DNA from: CBDDCQ01 sp965226285
GTDB taxonomy: Bacteria; Bacteroidota; Bacteroidia; Flavobacteriales; Ichthyobacteriaceae
Assembly: GCA_965226285.1 (NCBI GenBank)
Contig: CBDDCQ010000002.1
Coordinates: forward strand, 1-64,000
DNA: 64,000 nucleotides
Direction of reading: 5' to 3'
Of this stretch, positions 61,495-64,000 are shown piece by piece. The notes beneath the pieces were generated by a model, which made no database searches, was not told the DNA's origin, and saw nothing but the letters and a program-made list of their open reading frames with translations. Each line of letters opens with the position of its first letter. The first letter of the stretch is position 1. The position numbers and the translations under genes are program-made.

Positions 61495-62826
61495 ATGTTG
61501 GATGATTTAGTTTCTATTGGTAGTACATTAAAAGAAATAAGGGAAACCAAAGGATTTCAGCTTCAAGAAGTTGCTCAAAAAACAGCTATAAATTACACGA
61601 TTTTAAGTCGAATTGAAACAGGAAAACGACTTCCAACCAAGCCACAAGTACAAAACTTGGCAACTTTTTATAATTACAAGGAAGAAGAATTAATAAAGCA
61701 CCTCATTAGCGATAAAATCTTATACGAAGTTCAAAATGAAGATTTTGGACTTGAAAGTTTTCGTCTTGCTGAACAGAAAATAAAATACGGTTTATCACTT
61801 TTCAAAGATTACAACCACCTTGAAAAGTTTGAGTTACACAGCAGAAGATATATCGGGAATAAAGCAAAATTGACTGATTGGATAATGGAGATTATTCAAA
61901 AAGAAACCTCAGGAAACGACACTTTTATTGATGTTTTTTCGGGAACGGCAATCGTTGCTAAACAAGCTATGAAAACCTACAAAAATGTTGTGTTAAACGA
62001 CATTTTGTATTCCAATAATGTTACATATCAAGCGTTTTTTGACAACAAAAAATGGAACTCGAAAAAACTAATTGATATTGTAAATGAGTATAATAATTTA
62101 GATGCGAAAAATATAAGAGAAAACTATTTTTCTAAAAACTTTGGAGGGAAATTTTATGAGAAAGATGTATCAAGAATAATAGGATATATCCGCCAAGACA
62201 TTGAAAATAAAAAAGATGAACTCAATTCAAAAGAGTACGCAATACTTTTAACTTCTTTAATTTACACAATTGACCGACTTGCCAATACTGTTGGACATTT
62301 TGACGCTTACATAAAAAAACCGATTGTAAAGCGACCTTTAAATTTTAGATTAATCCAAACTGAAGATTTTGCTGGTGTACAAATTTACCATGAAGATTCT
62401 AACAAGTTGGTAAAAAAACTAAAAGGAGATATAGCATATATTGACCCTCCTTACAATTCAAGACAATACAGCCGTTTTTATCATATATATGAAAATCTAG
62501 TAAAGTGGAAAAAGCCTAAATTATATGGAGTTGCTTTAAAACCAGAGCCTGAAAATATGAGTAAGTATTGTACTGTAAAAGCAAAAGACGCTTTTAAAGA
62601 TTTGGTTCAAAATTTGGATGTAAAATATTTAGCTGTATCTTACAACAATACCTATAAATCAAAAAGTAAATCTTCTAAAAATAAAATTAGATATGAAGAA
62701 ATTATTGATATCTTAAATAGTGTTGGAGAAACCAAGATTTTTGAACAATCTCACAAGTATTTTAATACAAGTAAAACAGACTTTAACGAACATAAGGAGT
62801 TTTTATTTATAGCAAAAAAAACATGA
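61495..62826 (+). CDS. XRE helix-turn-helix fused to adenine DNA methyltransferase
   Basis: Residues 8-62 form an XRE/Cro-type helix-turn-helix (LKEIRETKGFQLQEVAQKTA, then ILSRIETGKR). The rest is a D12-class adenine methylase with motif X-like RRYIGNKAKLTDWI near 118, SAM motif DVFSG at 146-150 and catalytic DPPYNSRQYSRF from D317. A methylase that carries its own repressor domain can control expression after entering a new host. A perfect palindrome covers its promoter. It overlaps the next methylase gene by 4 bp. Confidence 0.9.
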   Translation: MLDDLVSIGSTLKEIRETKGFQLQEVAQKTAINYTILSRIETGKRLPTKPQVQNLATFYNYKEEELIKHLISDKILYEVQNEDFGLESFRLAEQKIKYGLSLFKDYNHLEKFELHSRRYIGNKAKLTDWIMEIIQKETSGNDTFIDVFSGTAIVAKQAMKTYKNVVLNDILYSNNVTYQAFFDNKKWNSKKLIDIVNEYNNLDAKNIRENYFSKNFGGKFYEKDVSRIIGYIRQDIENKKDELNSKEYAILLTSLIYTIDRLANTVGHFDAYIKKPIVKRPLNFRLIQTEDFAGVQIYHEDSNKLVKKLKGDIAYIDPPYNSRQYSRFYHIYENLVKWKKPKLYGVALKPEPENMSKYCTVKAKDAFKDLVQNLDVKYLAVSYNNTYKSKSKSSKNKIRYEEIIDILNSVGETKIFEQSHKYFNTSKTDFNEHKEFLFIAKKT

Positions 62827-63824
62827 ATAACCCTAATAAAACATATCGTTCACCATTATTTTATGTTGGAGATAAATATAAACTTTACCCTAAAATAAGT
62901 AAGTATTTCCCTAAAAATATCAACCGTTTTATTGAACCATTTACAGGTGGAGGATCTGTATTTCTCAATGTAAATGCAAATGAATATCTTTTGAATGACA
63001 TTGATTCAAATGTAATAGAAATTCATCGTTTTCTAAAGGGACAAGCTAATGATCCAAACACTTTTTTTAACAATGCTTTTAAGCTTATTCAACAGTATAA
63101 TTTATCTCATTCTTACATAAAAGATATTGTTCCAAGAGGATTAAAAGACGAGTGGAAAAAAACATATTATGCAAAATTCAATAAACAAGGCTTTAATCAA
63201 TTAAAATCGGATTACAATTTAAATAGCGAAAAAAACACTTTGCATTTGTATTTATTGCTGATTTACGGATTTAATAGGATGTTGCGATTTAATTCAAAAG
63301 GGGAATATAATTTACCTGTTGGAAATGTTGATTTTAATAAAAACACAGAAACTGCGTTAAATGATTATTTTCGTTTAATAAGGCAAAAGAATATTCAATT
63401 TCACAAGTTAGATTTTATGAAGTTCTTTAAACAAATTGAGTTTCAAAAAGATGACTTTGTTTATCTTGACCCTCCTTATCTAATTACATTTAGTGAGTAT
63501 AATAAGTTTTGGAATGAAGCAACCGAGGAATGCTTACTGGACTTTTTGAGGTGGTTGGATATACAAAATGTAAAATTTGCTGTTTCAAATGTTTCTCACT
63601 ACAAAGGAAAAGTAAATCATTTATTTTTGGAATGGAGCAAACAGTATAATTCATTTGATATTAAGAGTAATTACATCAGTTATCAAGACAATTCAAATAA
63701 GAAGTTTAAAGAAGTTTTAATTACCAATTTTGAATCGGAGATTTTTACACCAATTCAAAGAACAATTGATTTTAAAGAGTTTGAAACTGTAGAGTACTAT
63801 GGTAAAAAAAAACAATTAATGTGA
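62823..63824 (+). CDS. DNA adenine methyltransferase, D12 class (Dam-like)
   Basis: The 333-residue protein has the D12 order: SPLFYVGDKYKL (motif X), EPFTGGGSVF at 38-47 (SAM binding) and DPPY at 216-219 (catalysis). Two adjacent D12 methylases are typical of type IIS systems with an asymmetric site, one for each strand, as in FokI-like or HgaI-like systems. No nuclease gene is seen before the window ends, though one could lie beyond 64000. A hairpin terminator follows. Confidence 0.9.
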   Translation: MNNPNKTYRSPLFYVGDKYKLYPKISKYFPKNINRFIEPFTGGGSVFLNVNANEYLLNDIDSNVIEIHRFLKGQANDPNTFFNNAFKLIQQYNLSHSYIKDIVPRGLKDEWKKTYYAKFNKQGFNQLKSDYNLNSEKNTLHLYLLLIYGFNRMLRFNSKGEYNLPVGNVDFNKNTETALNDYFRLIRQKNIQFHKLDFMKFFKQIEFQKDDFVYLDPPYLITFSEYNKFWNEATEECLLDFLRWLDIQNVKFAVSNVSHYKGKVNHLFLEWSKQYNSFDIKSNYISYQDNSNKKFKEVLITNFESEIFTPIQRTIDFKEFETVEYYGKKKQLM

Positions 63825-63900
63825 TTGAGGAATTTAAAAGGAATTTGAGTTGAGTTATTGTAAAAAAATAAAGTTTAAATATAGCGAGCGTTAAAGCACA

Positions 63901-63946
63901 AAAAAATGCGAAATAAGCCTTAATTTTAAGGCAAACAGCATTTTTG
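63901..63946 (+). terminator. intrinsic terminator after the methylase pair
   Basis: AAAAATGC (63902-63909) pairs with GCATTTTT (63938-63945) and encloses a second stem CCTTAATTTTAAGG (63918-63931). The T5 acts as tail. It may stop transcription in both directions. The last 54 bases show no gene. Confidence 0.6.
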
Positions 63947-64000
63947 CATGCAAGCGAAGCTACCATTTTATAGAATCCCAGTGCGACTGGTAAAAAAAGA

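Noticed and set aside
1..64000. tRNA and rRNA genes
   Set aside because: I looked for T-arm-like GTTCGAATC on both strands and found it only in the tmRNA. No rRNA segment was recognised. A covariance-model scan would be decisive.
9541..64000. Insertion-sequence transposases near the accessory loci
   Set aside because: No frame with a DDE, HUH or serine/tyrosine recombinase motif was seen around any of the three modification loci or the duplication. The islands probably moved by homologous recombination or by elements no longer present.

Overview
The window is a chromosomal stretch of an AT-rich Bacteroidota bacterium, most likely of the order Flavobacteriales. The evidence is the gliding genes gldF and gldG, a tmRNA whose tag reads GENNYALAA, a flavobacterial-style SecA, Bacteroidota-type promoters (TANNTTTG near -7, usually without a Shine-Dalgarno sequence) and a SusB-type GH97 glucosidase. 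I cannot fix the genus. Several reading frames are broken (gldG, a PpiC-like gene, secA, a HipA-like kinase, three restriction genes). This suggests either a host-adapted, decaying genome or residual indel errors in the sequence; without reads I cannot separate the two.

Layout. 0.4-9.5 kb: housekeeping genes (fabG, gcvT, gldF, split gldG, an M23 peptidase, PpiC/SurA chaperones, a BI-1 membrane protein). 9.6-11.2 kb: a HEAT-repeat DNA methyltransferase followed by a 35-codon stub of what looks like its restriction enzyme. 11.3-16.1 kb: uvrC, a BspA-type leucine-rich-repeat gene with 25 near-identical units, and lolD. 16.2-20 kb: nrdA, nrdB and a thioredoxin, with two perfect DnaA boxes upstream. 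20-26.6 kb: a large secreted lamin-tail protein, ssrA, coxB and coxA. 26.8-28.8 kb: a GH97 glucosidase on the minus strand. 29-41 kb: a trp operon (D, C, F, B, A) split between trpC and trpF by a 7 kb defence-type island. 41-47.8 kb: a lipoprotein and a DUF5723 barrel gene, in a tandem duplication that also copied pieces of trpA and the E2 gene. 48-58.6 kb: DUF2795, split secA, a FabH-like synthase, two DUF368 transporters, aroE, rnpA, a C-terminal processing protease and mltG. 58.6-59.4 kb: a non-coding stretch with a possible minus-strand RNA. 59.4-63.8 kb: a restriction enzyme broken between its catalytic residues, its methyltransferase, and a second pair of adenine methyltransferases, the first fused to an XRE helix-turn-helix.

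How the parts work together. Most housekeeping genes sit in tight clusters with 4-11 bp overlaps, as in gcvT-gldF, trpB-trpA-lipoprotein, the two DUF368 genes and aroE-rnpA. The accessory content is mostly DNA modification. There are three separate loci, and in each the methyltransferase is more intact than the nuclease: two nucleases are visibly damaged and none is visible for the third pair. The trp-operon island is the most unusual part. It combines a BcgI-like nuclease-methyltransferase with decayed target-recognition domains, a two-gene HipT/HipS-like kinase module between 72-bp direct repeats, and a TcmP / three-Cys-motif (DUF5131) gene pair of unknown function.
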